The position numbers and the translations under genes are program-made. Below are positions 5,232 to 5,327 of a stretch of 5,327 nucleotides of DNA, piece after piece. Position 1 is the stretch's first letter; each line of letters opens with the position of its first letter. The notes under the pieces are model-generated. The model was not told the origin of the DNA, searched no databases, and was given only the letters and a program-made list of their open reading frames with translations. The stretch spans positions 1 to 5,327 of the forward strand of contig CAMWRK010000159.1 in the NCBI GenBank assembly GCA_947176655.1, in the 5' to 3' direction. Source of the stretch: an uncultured Prevotellaceae bacterium (GTDB lineage: Bacteria > Bacteroidota > Bacteroidia > Bacteroidales > Bacteroidaceae).

Positions 5232-5327
5232 ATCGTGTTTCTTTGTCTCTTTTTCTTCTTCAGCCTTATTGGCATTTCCCCTCTATATAATAAGTAATGT
5301 ATATATTCCCCTGTGTGTGTTGTCTCT
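5232..5327. other. Upstream region of the small minus-strand gene, cut by window edge
   Basis: On the minus strand a purine-rich AGAGGGG (5278-5284) resembles a ribosome binding site. It is only 2 bases from an ATG at 5275 that opens a 27-codon basic reading frame overlapping the small gene out of frame, and 46 bases from the small gene's ATG. A clear TAnnTTTG promoter is not visible. A TG-dinucleotide run is at 5312-5321. Confidence 0.3.

Noticed and set aside
5195..5275. 27-codon basic minus-strand frame beginning after AGAGGGG
   Set aside because: The purine-rich site is only 2 bases from the ATG, the frame overlaps the better small gene, and the peptide is low-complexity Lys/Arg.
1..5327. 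CRISPR array, insertion sequence, tRNA or phage genes
   Set aside because: No regularly spaced repeats, no transposase or integrase motifs, and no cloverleaf or rRNA pattern were found on either strand.

Overview
The window looks like chromosomal DNA of a Bacteroidales bacterium (Bacteroides/Phocaeicola/Prevotella type). I infer this from three things: two putative promoters that match the Bacteroidetes pattern TTG-N20-TAnnTTTG rather than the E. coli -35/-10 pattern, genes mostly without Shine-Dalgarno sequences, and protein sequences (RuvA, EtfB, EtfA and a long acyl-CoA dehydrogenase) that read like Bacteroidales versions. No species can be assigned from the sequence alone.

Layout: bases 1-356 hold the first 118 codons of ruvA on the minus strand, cut by the window edge. 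Bases 357-723 are a divergent intergenic region. It contains a ruvA promoter (385-415, minus), a perfect 15-bp inverted repeat (477-520) and an etfB promoter (660-690, plus). A perfect 10-bp inverted repeat (684-719) overlaps the -7 element of the etfB promoter and runs almost to the start codon. Bases 724-4368 are a tight plus-strand operon, etfB-etfA-acyl-CoA dehydrogenase, with gaps of 13 and 2 bases. It ends in an 11-bp GC-rich hairpin with a T-tract (4401-4430), followed at once by a second, weaker hairpin with T5 (4430-4451).

Bases 4452-5015 have no convincing gene. They contain nested inverted repeats (4604-4676), a CTGT-rich low-complexity stretch, and a terminator-like hairpin pointing in the plus direction (4860-4903). 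Bases 5016-5231 (minus) encode a small charged protein of unknown function with plausible coding character. The last ~95 bases are its upstream region.

How the genes work together: the acyl-CoA dehydrogenase oxidises an acyl-CoA (or runs in reverse as an enoyl-CoA reductase) and exchanges electrons with the EtfAB flavoprotein encoded in the same transcript. EtfB carries the GRQAIDGDTAQVGP loop typical of clostridial and other anaerobe Etfs that work with butyryl-CoA dehydrogenase, so electron bifurcation or NADH-linked chemistry is possible but not proven. RuvA is an unrelated housekeeping recombination protein that shares only the intergenic region. The most interesting items are the dyad over the etfB promoter, the 15-bp inverted repeat between the divergent promoters, and the unexplained structured region downstream of the operon. 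I see no defence system, mobile element or CRISPR array.
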